From: Alloascoidea africana
Lineage: Eukaryota; Ascomycota; Alloascoideomycetes; Alloascoideales; Alloascoideaceae
Length of the DNA: 64,000 bases
Assembly (NCBI GenBank): GCA_030581615.1
Contig: JAKTTT010000035.1
Coordinates: 124,001-188,000, forward strand
Direction: 5' to 3'
In this document: positions 41,789-50,926 of the stretch, piece by piece
Position numbering within the stretch: position 1 is the first letter of the stretch
Layout: the number at the start of each line of letters is the position of its first letter
Notes under the pieces: generated by a model
The model's input: only the letters and a program-made list of their open reading frames with translations
Databases searched by the model: none
Told to the model about the DNA's origin: nothing
Program-made: the position numbers and the translations under genes

Positions 41789-44700
41789 TCAGCTGAAATG
41801 GAACTGTCTAAAGAAACTATCCCATTCTCCAGCATCATCATCAAACAAAAAGCTTTCATACATGATTGCGGGATGATCTTTTTGAAATGGAAGGCGTTTC
41901 TGGGATGATGGTTGATGAATGTGGGGATAAGGCCCTGGAACATGGTAATAATCTGCAGCGGATTCCACAGAATCTGGTTTTGAAATGGTCATCGGATCGG
42001 CTGGAGTAGACGGAGAAAAGGAATGACCTTTTCCCATGTCTTTGCCACCTGTGGAATTAACAGTTGGACCCGAAGACTGCATACGGTTAGATCTCACACT
42101 CACGGGAAGTTTGATAGGGTCATAGCCCATTTCTACCGTCTCTGGGTTCAGCTGCTGCTGCTGCAGCGGCGGCGGCTGTTGCTGGGGGTGGCCAGTGTGA
42201 TTTAGAATATGTGTGGCGGAACATTGTTGTTGTATCTGAGTTCCTGTTAATTGACCGTTGATATTTTGTTTTTTTAATGGTCGAGGCGACGGAATCGGTT
42301 GGTACTGATAGATTGTAGGTGTTGCCGTTGGTGTCGGAATAGTATGTTGTTGTAGCATTGAAGCTGGCTCTTGAAGCATTGTTTCTCTATTTTGATTACA
42401 CATTACCATTTTGCTTGGCTGTTGCTCACAATTTCCATTCGTTTGGAAAAAGTCCAAATCCCTAGTTTGCACAATTGATTTTCGCTTTCTCGTATTCATA
42501 CTCGATGGCAAACCAAATTGGGGTTTCCGTTGATTATCGGAATTGAGTGGACTACCACCAGGTTGATGATGTCTGGGGACATCTGAGTGGCCATTTTCCG
42601 CTTGATTTGCATCTGGTGAAAATGTATTACCACCGGTTGAGTAAAGATGAGGGAAGAAAGATTTGAAATCGTTGTAATTTGCTCCAAAAAACTTGATGTT
42701 TTCTTTCAGGTGAAGAACCAGGTCAGGATCTGATAACTGCTGGAGCTCATCATTCAAAGTTTTCGCCTTTTGACTTAGAGTTTCCAGCTCATTTACCATC
42801 AACCTTTCAACAATGGTAATTATAGGTAACTGTTTTGAGATGTTTAAAAGTGCAACTGTTATAATACGCAAGTACTTGAAGCATATAGAGTTGTTGTATT
42901 TTGAGGTGTTTGCTTGAATTTTCAGTTGAGCCCTGGCATCATCCATATTATTATTATTATTATTGTTATTATTTTGGTTATTATTTTCATTTCCCTTGTA
43001 CCGGTTTGAGTTTTGAATCATTTGCAATTTCACAAACCGTTGGTTTAGATCCATCGTTAATTTAATCAAAACCACATTTACCGCTGAGGCAATGATACTG
43101 ACTGTGTAAAAAGGGAAATATAAAAATGATAGGTTGGAAGAAAATTCACGATCTGCATTTGCACTGTTGTTGTTTTGAAAAGTGGGCGGCGGCTCAAGGT
43201 TTGATTTTCTATTAAAGATTCGTAACAGGTTTACTATAATCTCTGTGGACCTCCAACAGGTTTCGTAGGCATATTTGAAGGAATATTGCTCAATATCTTT
43301 TGGATGTTTCATTTTGCCGTTGCCGTTCCCGTTCCCAATTGTGGTTGGACTGTTTGGTGCCATATCTTGTTCGAATCCATTTGACCCCAATAAAGGTTGT
43401 TCAATTCTATCCATGTTTCGAATGCCTTGGGTTAAAATAGGTTTGTACAAGACAATCATGATGCAGTGGAAAGTCATGTGGAGGACCAACACCACGGGTT
43501 CCGCCCTATCACTGTTTGCCAGGTCGTCCGATTTTGTGGAGGAAGACGACGAATTTGATTTGTGAACGTTTATCCATTGATTCCAATGAAGATTTGAAGG
43601 GAGATCGGATAGCCATTTTTCTAAAAGTAGGTGAATTTTGCCGATAGATTTACAGATTGAGTGGAAATCTAGGGATCCTTTCAATACTGTTGTTGTTGAA
43701 GCATCTTTTGTGGGGACAAGTAGAGAGGCCAGATCTGTATGATCTGTTCCGTAAACCTCATTCATCATTTTGTTCAAGATTTTGCCCAATTCTATATGGT
43801 AGATCCAGCCATTTGCCAGAGCCATACGGTTTTCGCCTTTGCTTAGAGCTCTAAACAGCATTGCTTCCTTTGTATCCAATAGATCGTAAACGGAACTTCT
43901 CAACTCTCCAGGATAAGGAAGTCTCACAGTATTTCTAACGTTTGCATCTGATTCGTTGAGAGAAGGAGGACGACCGTAGCAAAAGCTCATTTGTTTATCT
44001 ATTAAAAAGCAACCCCAATAGACACGTCTTCTCAACTCGCGTTCGATTCTTGATTTTAAAGAGTTGTCCCAAGTGTCAGGATCCATATGGAGTCCCATTT
44101 CATGAACCAATCGGAAAGCCATTCCGGTGAAGCACCAGGCTTTGGAAGTTTCACCAACCATGAATTCACGGAGAGAAAGAAAAAGGATGGTTTGTAAGAC
44201 GGTTAGAGAAGGGTTTGCGAGGCTTGCAGTACCCACATTGCCAGCCTCCAGTTCATATTTGGAGCTAAAGACGCATTTTTCACCGAAATGGTAGAACAAG
44301 GGGGCCAATTTTCGGATTTCTGGATCGTTGGGGTAGAAAAGGGCGCAATAGGAGCAGATTGCGCAGAGTAGACTATGGGAATAGTAAGGGCCATGGCCCA
44401 GTTCAAAGTCGCGTAAGAAATATTCTCTGTATATGAAGATTGTGTTTGGGTATTGGAAGGTGAAGAGGAAAGAGACGAGTTGTCTACAGATTGCGGCGTG
44501 TTCACGGACAAAGTCCACAACGTTTGTGGCGTTTGTGTAGGCGACTATTGCGGATTGGATATTTGCCAGATCTGAGTCTGATTGGAGGTCAGGATAGGAT
44601 ATTGTGGTGTTGAGGGAGATGTTTGATATTACAGCTTTTGAAGAGGAAGGAGTTGGGGAGATTTGGACAAAGCTGGAAGGGCCGAAAAACTGGACCGACT

Positions 44701-45252
44701 TTAGATTGCTTGAGTGGATACGGAAGAGACAAAAGGGATGGGAATAGTAGGAGTTGAGGGTGGTTGAGGTTTGGGATTGGTGATTTGGGTCTTGGTCTTG
44801 GTGTGGGTCTGGGTCTTCATTTCGGGAGGACGAGGACGAGGACGAGGACGAGGATGATGAGGAAGAGGATGAGGAAGAGGCCGATAGCTTGTCCACGAGG
44901 GACTCGAGCAGGAAGATTTGGCGCTCCAGGACCTCTACGTAGCTCTTCGTGACAGGTCTCTTCTTGTGTCCCTCGTGATGGTAGACACAGTCGATGCTTT
45001 TCTTGTGGCAGTTGACACAGGGATGCCTTTTGTCGCAGCGGATCTGGGGCAGGAGAGGAATGAGAGGTTAGGTTCAGTTCAGAGAATGGAGAGAAAGGGA
45101 GGCAGGCTTACTTTTCTCCGTCGGCAGTAGTCACAGCTGGAAGGCAGGCATCAGAGATGGAGATGGCGAGTTAGCGGCAGTCACGCAGAGGGCCAGGGCA
45201 GGACGAGAAAGAGGACTTACGAGACCTTTGCCAGAGGCAGCTGCTCCTTCAT
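41789..45252 (-). CDS. Zn2Cys6 transcription factor with finger split by two introns
   Basis: Exons 45221-45252, 45112-45136 and 41789-45043 give 1103 aa. The introns are 84 nt (GTAAGT, GCTAAC branch) and 68 nt (GTAAGC, CCTAAC branch). Splicing assembles a perfect binuclear cluster: CDYCRRRK from the 25-nt middle exon, IRCDKRHPC onwards from exon 3, cysteines at 12, 15, 22, 28, 31 and 38. A basic linker and a coiled coil (YVEVLERQIFLLESLVDKL) follow, then a poly-serine run. The fungal-specific transcription factor domain is at about 140-600 (RRVYWGCFLIDKQMSFCYGRPPSL). Asn and Gln runs fill the C-terminal half. An exon-3-only reading from 44896 would lack the DNA-binding domain. Resembles XlnR/Asg1-type regulators in layout; targets unknown. 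Confidence 0.9.
42945..42978. repeat. ATT/TTA triplet run encoding poly-Asn
   Basis: Imperfect trinucleotide repeat inside the Zn-cluster gene, giving about nine asparagines in the protein; a likely length-variable site. Confidence 0.75.
44826..44880. repeat. GAGGAC/GAGGAA repeat encoding poly-Ser
   Basis: Six- and three-base units on the plus strand, read as a serine run on the minus strand right after the coiled coil of the Zn-cluster factor. Confidence 0.8.
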
Positions 45253-45367
45253 GGCGGCGAGGGCAAGGGCGAAGAGAAAGAAGGAGATGGAGATGGAGAT
45301 GAGAAGAGAAGAGAAGAAGAGAAGAAAGATGATCTCCTGGCAGCCTTCTGGTGACCGGACCGCCAGT

Positions 45368-45421
45368 CTGAGGACTGAGAAGACTGAGGACTGAGGACTG
45401 AGGACTGGAGACTGAAGACTG
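45368..45421. repeat. GAGGACT/GAAGACT tandem repeat
   Basis: Heptamer-like units (CTGAGGA, CTGAGAA) repeated about seven times, 115-170 bp upstream of the Zn-cluster gene start. Confidence 0.75.
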
Positions 45422-45454
45422 CCTGGACTCTGTCTCATTGTCCTGTGCCCGGAT

Positions 45455-45465
45455 CGGAGACTCCG
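45455..45465. promoter_or_regulatory. CGG-N5-CCG inverted triplet, candidate Zn-cluster factor site
   Basis: CGGAGACTCCG lies 203 bp upstream of the start codon of the Zn2Cys6 gene. Inverted CGG triplets are the standard half-sites of this protein class, so autoregulation is possible; inferred only. Confidence 0.35.
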
Positions 45466-45543
45466 TGGCTTTTAATTCTCGCGAGTCCCCTTGAAGTCAC
45501 CCAAAAGGCTCACGAGAAGCTGACGAGAAGCTGACGAACAGAC

Positions 45544-45573
45544 AGACAAACAGGCTGACAAGCCTGTTTGTCT
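45544..45573. repeat. 13-bp perfect inverted repeat with 4-nt loop
   Basis: AGACAAACAGGCT, loop GACA, AGCCTGTTTGTCT. It lies 279 bp past the AIM6 stop and 292 bp before the Zn-cluster gene start, so it could act in the AIM6 3' end or in the downstream promoter. Confidence 0.7.
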
Positions 45574-45575
45574 AT

Positions 45576-45657
45576 TCATCTGTTCGTATGCTCATCTGCT
45601 CATCTACTCGTCTACTCGTCTGTTCGTCTTTCATCTGCTCATCTGCTCATCTGCTCC
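45576..45657. repeat. CTCATCTGCT / CTCGTCTACT tandem repeat
   Basis: About eight 10-bp units with variation, directly following the perfect hairpin. Confidence 0.75.
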
Positions 45658-45802
45658 AGCTTCAGAACCAAAAACAGAAACAGAAACAAAATCAGTCCTA
45701 TTCATTATCCTTCGTACCATATTCCGGTGAGGCTGTCGTCACCTTCACCTTCGCCATATAACATAACAAACTATATACTACTGCCACGGACAAAAACTTT
45801 CT

Positions 45803-45852
45803 CCTTCTCCTTCTCCTTCTCCTTCACTCTCACTCTCACTCTCACTCTCCTT
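45803..45852. repeat. CTTCTC and TCACTC hexamer repeats
   Basis: Two adjoining hexamer microsatellites ending at the AIM6 stop codon. Confidence 0.8.
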
Positions 45853-46745
45853 CAAAACTCAGACACCGCCTTGAGGTCGTCTGCGTTCAAAAGATCCGAC
45901 CCCAGGTCCAGCAGCTGCTCCCACACCGCCTCTCGCTTCTTCACGGGCCATCCGGGCGTCTCGTAGAACCTCGTCTTGATCCCCAGAGCATGCGCAGCCG
46001 CTATCTGCTGCTCCACGATCGCCGTCTGGGTCGCGTTGAGCCCGCCCAGCCCGATCTCGCCCACCGTCTCGATCAGCCCTCCCGAGGCTATCGGCGACAG
46101 AGACGCCGAAAAGCCGCTCTCGCCAGCCGCCAGACGGCTCAGCGGAACGTCGTAAAAGTAGTCTCGTGGAACCGTCCCGTTGACCTGATCCAAGGGCGTC
46201 CCTCCAGTGCCAATCACCGTAACCTGTCTAAAAGTAACCGTTCCATTCCCATCAACAGAGCTCAGATAGTTGCGTTCTCTCAATGGCTCCAGCGCTTCCA
46301 CAATCAACGGCCAGCTCTTGTTCCCGTCCACCTTGACGTCGATAAACAGGTACAAAGTCGCCGTAATATCCGTCTCAAAAACCCCAGAAATGGATTGGCC
46401 CTGTAGTAGAGGCTCCTCGTCCACAAAGCTGCCCGTTCGGTTGTTGGCATACCCAATCAGTTCAACCAACGGCTCGATATACAGAGACCCCAGAGTATTG
46501 TTAGACGTCAGCGCATACGGATCGTGTCCAACATAGAGCGTTTCTCCACGGTCCTCCAGATACCAAACATCCGCTTCTACTGATTGCACTCCATAGGAAA
46601 GCGCATCGTACAGTGGCCTGGCTCTCCAGTAGTCATTGTGAGAGTGCACCGGCTTCACAGGAACATCACTGGTCAGTCCCGCGAGAACCCTGGATGCTGT
46701 ACCAAGAAGAACCCAACCCAAATTGATTCCTCCAATTCTGACCAT
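45852..46745 (-). CDS. AIM6: Aim6-family PLC-like phosphodiesterase
   Basis: 297 aa from the ATG at 46745; the frame is open 45 codons further up, but that part is an aromatic, AT-coded stretch without family similarity. The N-terminus has a hydrophobic leader (INLGWVLLGTASRVLAGL). The PLC/GDPD-like TIM-barrel motifs follow: HSHNDY (H34, H36), SVEADVWYLE (E57, D59), LYVGHDP (H74) and YLFIDVKVDG. These are the family's active-site positions. Aim6 was named for a mitochondrial-inheritance phenotype; its substrate is not established. Base composition is odd: much of the 3' half reaches about 70% GC over 60-base stretches, far above the flanks, while the 5' end is ordinary. Confidence 0.88.
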   Translation of the reverse strand: MVRIGGINLGWVLLGTASRVLAGLTSDVPVKPVHSHNDYWRARPLYDALSYGVQSVEADVWYLEDRGETLYVGHDPYALTSNNTLGSLYIEPLVELIGYANNRTGSFVDEEPLLQGQSISGVFETDITATLYLFIDVKVDGNKSWPLIVEALEPLRERNYLSSVDGNGTVTFRQVTVIGTGGTPLDQVNGTVPRDYFYDVPLSRLAAGESGFSASLSPIASGGLIETVGEIGLGGLNATQTAIVEQQIAAAHALGIKTRFYETPGWPVKKREAVWEQLLDLGSDLLNADDLKAVSEF

Positions 46746-49095
46746 TCTTTTCAAAAAAAAAAGTTTCAATTTTCTTGATTGATAATTTGAATAGTAGGAG
46801 TATTCAAGAATGAACAAAAAGCAAGAATAAAAATGAAAATGAAAAGGCAGGAAATCCCGCCTTTTTATACCGCTAACCACATCTCTTTAGCTTTAGCGTT
46901 CTCTTCCTTTCTAAAACCAAAAACTAAGAAAGCCATTGACTCTCATTTCATAACAGTCTATTTTGTTGGAAATCCCCCCACGTGTACTACACTTGACGGC
47001 ATCAACAAGAAATAAAAGCAAAGAAAAGGGTCTGAAAATCTGCAGATACCATCGCATAAGGTTTGAATCCGTGGAAAAACTTCCTTATTCCCACCCCCGT
47101 TTTGACTCTTTCTCCCCCTTACTGCTTGCTCACAACAATTACAAAGGATACAAATCGCTAGACAATGTATGCTTCTTTTGTTGGTAAACCTTAAACAACA
47201 ATTCCTCCTCCTCCTCCTCCTCCAGTTTGCTGCTCATTATTGCCATTTTCAAAATGATAGACCCAAACTTGAAATGATCCGAGGCCCTAGCATTAATTAT
47301 GGATTTTAATAGTTTAAGACATCTCATGGCGTTGCCACATGTGGACGGCTCAAGATTTAAAGGTTGTGTGTGATCCACAATGCCCAGCTTTTGCGATTAA
47401 GCTTAGGCCTATACTATACCACCCATATAGTTGCTCAAAGTGAAGTGGTAATTGTCTGAAATTGGAAATGAAACTCAAACCACGCAAATAGTCGCACATC
47501 TTTTTGTTGACTAGAAAAGTTTCAAGAGAAGCGCTAAAGAGCAGAAAGTCATCATCGCAGCTGGTGAGCGTTTTTGGTCATACATCATTAAGCAATAATT
47601 ATGCTCATATCCCATCGACCTTATATTATGGGCACATGTTGATGGGTGTAGCATCAACAATCAAGGCGAAGTATGCGTTGGACATTTGGGTCTGTGCCGT
47701 TTACTGCTACATCCCAGTATCTATCCCAGGTTCATGTGATAATAGCATCCAGGATTCCTTTGAAATACCCTCCCTCCAGGACCTCCACATATCCAAGCGA
47801 ATCGAGCAAGATGTGATGAATTTGCGTAAGAGTCTGGACAAAAGATGAGAAAACATAGGGTCCTGAATAATTGATTTCGTGGACATGGAAATTTCTGAAC
47901 TGGTAGAAACAATGCTAAAGTGGGTTAGTTTTCTTTCTTCATTTACTCAATGATTATGACACAAGATGAAAAAAAAAAAAAATTGGAGGAGGATCTTTAT
48001 AGATCTAATTGAATTGATTACATACTAGAAACCATTTCTGGTTTAACAGAAAAGACATTTTATATTCTTCAAAACTTAATTAGGCCTCTTTGGTACCCTA
48101 CGCATTATAAAGAGCCTGTTTTCTATGCTGCTTTTTCAATCAATTTGCCCTAAACATCATTTTTTATAAAAACCTGTGTTATCGCTCACAACCATCACAA
48201 CATCTGGCAAAACGGGTATCAGTCGAGGCTTCACCCTTCTTCTTCATGAACAAAGTCTATAAAGTATCATTTTCTTCTTTCTTTATCACCAAGTTTACTA
48301 GTTTGTTCTCGTCCCACACAGAAAAACAGTTTCTTGTAACGCCCAAGACAAAAAAAGAATAAGGTTACACTATGTTCTCGCCAAATAATCATCACCATGA
48401 TTGGCTATTGTTCACCGGCTTCTCCCACCCCATAATTATACCATCTTCAGAGATACAGTACGTGCGCAGATCAGCATTTATTTCTACTAGCGTTGGGACT
48501 GCGCTGATAATACAATCCCTCGGTTTTGGATAAGATCGATCGGAGCTGGAAGGAAAGGACAACTCTAAAAGTGGGCTGATGATTTGGGTTGTTCCTCTTT
48601 CTGTTCTACACCTTAGCGCCCTAAAATGATTTTCAGAATCATTTACAAAAGCGCGTGTTCTCCCCACGCAAAAAAAAACAAAAGGCGTGAAGAGGAGAAT
48701 TGGGGTGGGAAAAGGGGCAACCTACCATTCCATTCCATGTTAGAAGAAATGAACTCCAGCCCGTTTCAGTTTGTAAAACATGTAGACACAATTGCAAATT
48801 TACCCTCAGTATGGATGCCAAAAGCCAGAGTTAAGTTTTGCGAGGAGTCGTCGGGCTCCAAGGATCAAGATCGAGGCCACCACCCAAAGCAGAAGGCCGA
48901 GTAGAGATGTAAAAGTTCTTTTCGGAATCGTCCCATTATTCTTACCGGAGTGGTCTGCTTTACCACTTTATATTACACGGATCAAGATTGGTTCATTCTG
49001 TTCCTCTATCCCCTCTCTCTTTCTCTTATAACCTCTTTTTTCTTTCTTTCTCATCTTGTCATTTTTTGTCTCTTTCTTTCCCCAAAACTCGAACA
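46746..49095. other. 2.3-kb divergent intergenic region, AIM6-COX5
   Basis: Holds the promoters of both genes. CACGTG at 46979-46984 lies 234 bp from AIM6. An ATTGGT element (48987-48992), the reverse of a CCAAT box, lies 104 bp before the COX5 start. A plus-strand frame without an ATG start at 47504-47848 (114 codons, ending DVMNLRKSLDKR) and a minus-strand frame at 48392-48667 show no known domain. A (CCT)n run is at about 47205-47223. Confidence 0.5.
48987..48992 (-). promoter_or_regulatory. CCAAT-box (ATTGGT) upstream of COX5
   Basis: Matches the core of the HAP2/3/4/5 complex site, which activates respiratory genes in yeasts; 104 bp from the start codon. The preceding T of the full consensus is absent, so confidence is low. 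Confidence 0.3.
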
Positions 49096-49578
49096 ATGCT
49101 AAGAACGTTTGCCTCTGTTTCTCGTCCAACTGTCCGGGCCACCGTTTGCAAAGCCGCAGGTGCAAGATACGCAACGCATATCTCAACTCCTACAATTGCC
49201 AACTTGGAGAAGCGCTGGGAGGCCCTACCTAAAGACGAACAGGAAGAAATTGTTTCTCAGCTTCGTGAACGCCAAAAGGGTTCCTGGAAAGACCTTACTT
49301 TGGCCGAAAAGCAAGCTGCTTGGTATATCTCATATGGTCCTTGGGGTCCCAGAAGGCCAGTTCATGGAAAAGGAGATGTTGCCTACGTGATCAAGGGAAC
49401 CGCAATCGGCGTTGCAATCGGATTGATTGGCTTTGTTTTCACCCGTCTCATGGCTCCTGAAGATGTTCCAACGTTGAACAGAGAATGGCAAGAAAAGGCC
49501 AACGAGATTCTAGCCTCCAAAAACGCAGAACCTTTCAGTGGTCATAACCAAATCCAGTCTCCCCCTAGCCGGGCCTAA
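49096..49578 (+). CDS. COX5: Cytochrome c oxidase subunit 5 (COX IV in animals)
   Basis: 160 aa from the ATG at 49096; the frame is open upstream but the presequence MLRTFASVSRPTVRATVCKA fits the family. The highly conserved core is present: LEKRWEALPKDEQEEIVSQL, RERQKGSWKDLT, EKQAAWYISYGPWGPRRPV. One transmembrane helix (about 98-118) and the C-terminal intermembrane-space tail with the NREWQ motif complete the protein. Subunit 5 is essential for assembling and tuning complex IV in the inner membrane. S. cerevisiae has two isoforms (Cox5a aerobic, Cox5b hypoxic); only one copy is visible here, so the isoform cannot be assigned. Confidence 0.96.
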   Translation: MLRTFASVSRPTVRATVCKAAGARYATHISTPTIANLEKRWEALPKDEQEEIVSQLRERQKGSWKDLTLAEKQAAWYISYGPWGPRRPVHGKGDVAYVIKGTAIGVAIGLIGFVFTRLMAPEDVPTLNREWQEKANEILASKNAEPFSGHNQIQSPPSRA

Positions 49579-50926
49579 ATCATTATGTTGTTGTTTTGTT
49601 TAGAATGGATATGATTTTTTACTCAATCCTTATCTCTTATTGGATGTTTTTTGCTATTGTAATAACCAATTGTTAAAAAAGTGGAAAAATGGCAGGAAAA
49701 AAAAAATATGCACCGTATCGCGTAGCCTTGTGTCCTTATGCACATGCATCCTAGCATTTTCCCAGTTTAACCAGGATAAACATTTTTTTTCTCGTATAAA
49801 AGAATTGCAAAAATTTGAGGAATGGTGGGAAAAGTAATTTTATCCAAGGTAGGGGTGGGAGCGCCATTTGTCAAAACCTCTTTTTCAACTTTCAATTAAG
49901 CAAAAAGATAACATGTCAATTGCTTCAGATCTCGTTGATGTTTAACGTGACAAGATAATAAAACGGCAACAGAAAAAAAAAAGTTGAGATGATAAGCTCA
50001 GCTTGAAATACAAACTTCGTTCTTGGATTATTTATCTAAACTTTATACACTCAAAAAGCCAAGGAGTGAATTTCAAAATGAAGGTCTTGATAATTTGATA
50101 GATTCATTGTATGAGAGGTAGATCATCAACCGAATGGTCATGATTACTGGTGTGTCTGGTTGGGGAAGCTAAATCGTGCTCTAGGTCGTTTTCTCGGATA
50201 AATTTGAAAATTGCAACAGTGCGAAAAAACCGGCAAACTACACTGAAGGATATTGACGGATACGCGAGATACGTTATTCTCACTGCATTGGGAGCCACTA
50301 CACTACCCGGCGAAAACCACAAAGAGCAATACAAAACCGACGACGTTATTTAGCACAATTCAATTCAATTCAACGGTTAACGGCGACCGCTAGAGCACGG
50401 AACAGATTGCATTCCAAAATCACACTATAATCGGAATGGGCCCTTCCACAGACATTTGGCCGCGGACTAGAATCCCAACGCTTACCCGGCCCGCTGCTTT
50501 GGGGCCGGCCTGCCGGATGGGCGGTTTGGCATCACCACCACCAAAAAGAAAGACAAGAACAGGAGGAGTCCATCTCGTTTGTCTTTGACCAGCTCCTGTT
50601 CCTACTCAGCAAGACCTCACTGCACTGAACAGGCTAACTCGCCACTGAGGAAACACGACAACTACTTCTATCTTCCCTTGCTCCCCAGAAAATACTCGCT
50701 TTTACCCACTTGCCTCTCGAGCTCATTTCCCAGCCAAGCTCTAGATTCCCAAGGCCATTCTCCAAATTCCACTGTAACCATCAACTCTAGTTTTCGTTGA
50801 AAATCCTGTGCCGCAGTGTTTAATACGCTCTTGATTGCATTGATTCCTTATTCTACGGTTTAATTATACAAACCCTGCGGGAACTCGTTTCATCTTCATA
50901 TCACTGGCACTGAGTATCGCAACAAT
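49579..50926. other. Intergenic region COX5-SYP1
   Basis: 1.35 kb. AT-rich first part with short frames (65-76 codons) lacking signatures, an ATTCA triplicate near 50355, then a GC-rich patch (about 50440-50530) and the pyrimidine-rich SYP1 leader. No RNA gene or repeat pair recognised. Confidence 0.45.

Larger units (their letters stand above)
45253..45851. promoter_or_regulatory. Repeat-rich promoter of the Zn-cluster gene / AIM6 3' flank
   Basis: 600 bp packed with short tandem repeats, a 13-bp perfect hairpin and a CGG-N5-CCG site, listed separately. The first 130 bp are purine-rich on the plus strand, giving the minus-strand transcript a pyrimidine-rich leader. Confidence 0.6.

Noticed and set aside
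47060-47085. B-box-like GGTTTGAATCC
   Set aside because: No acceptor stem or A box around it.
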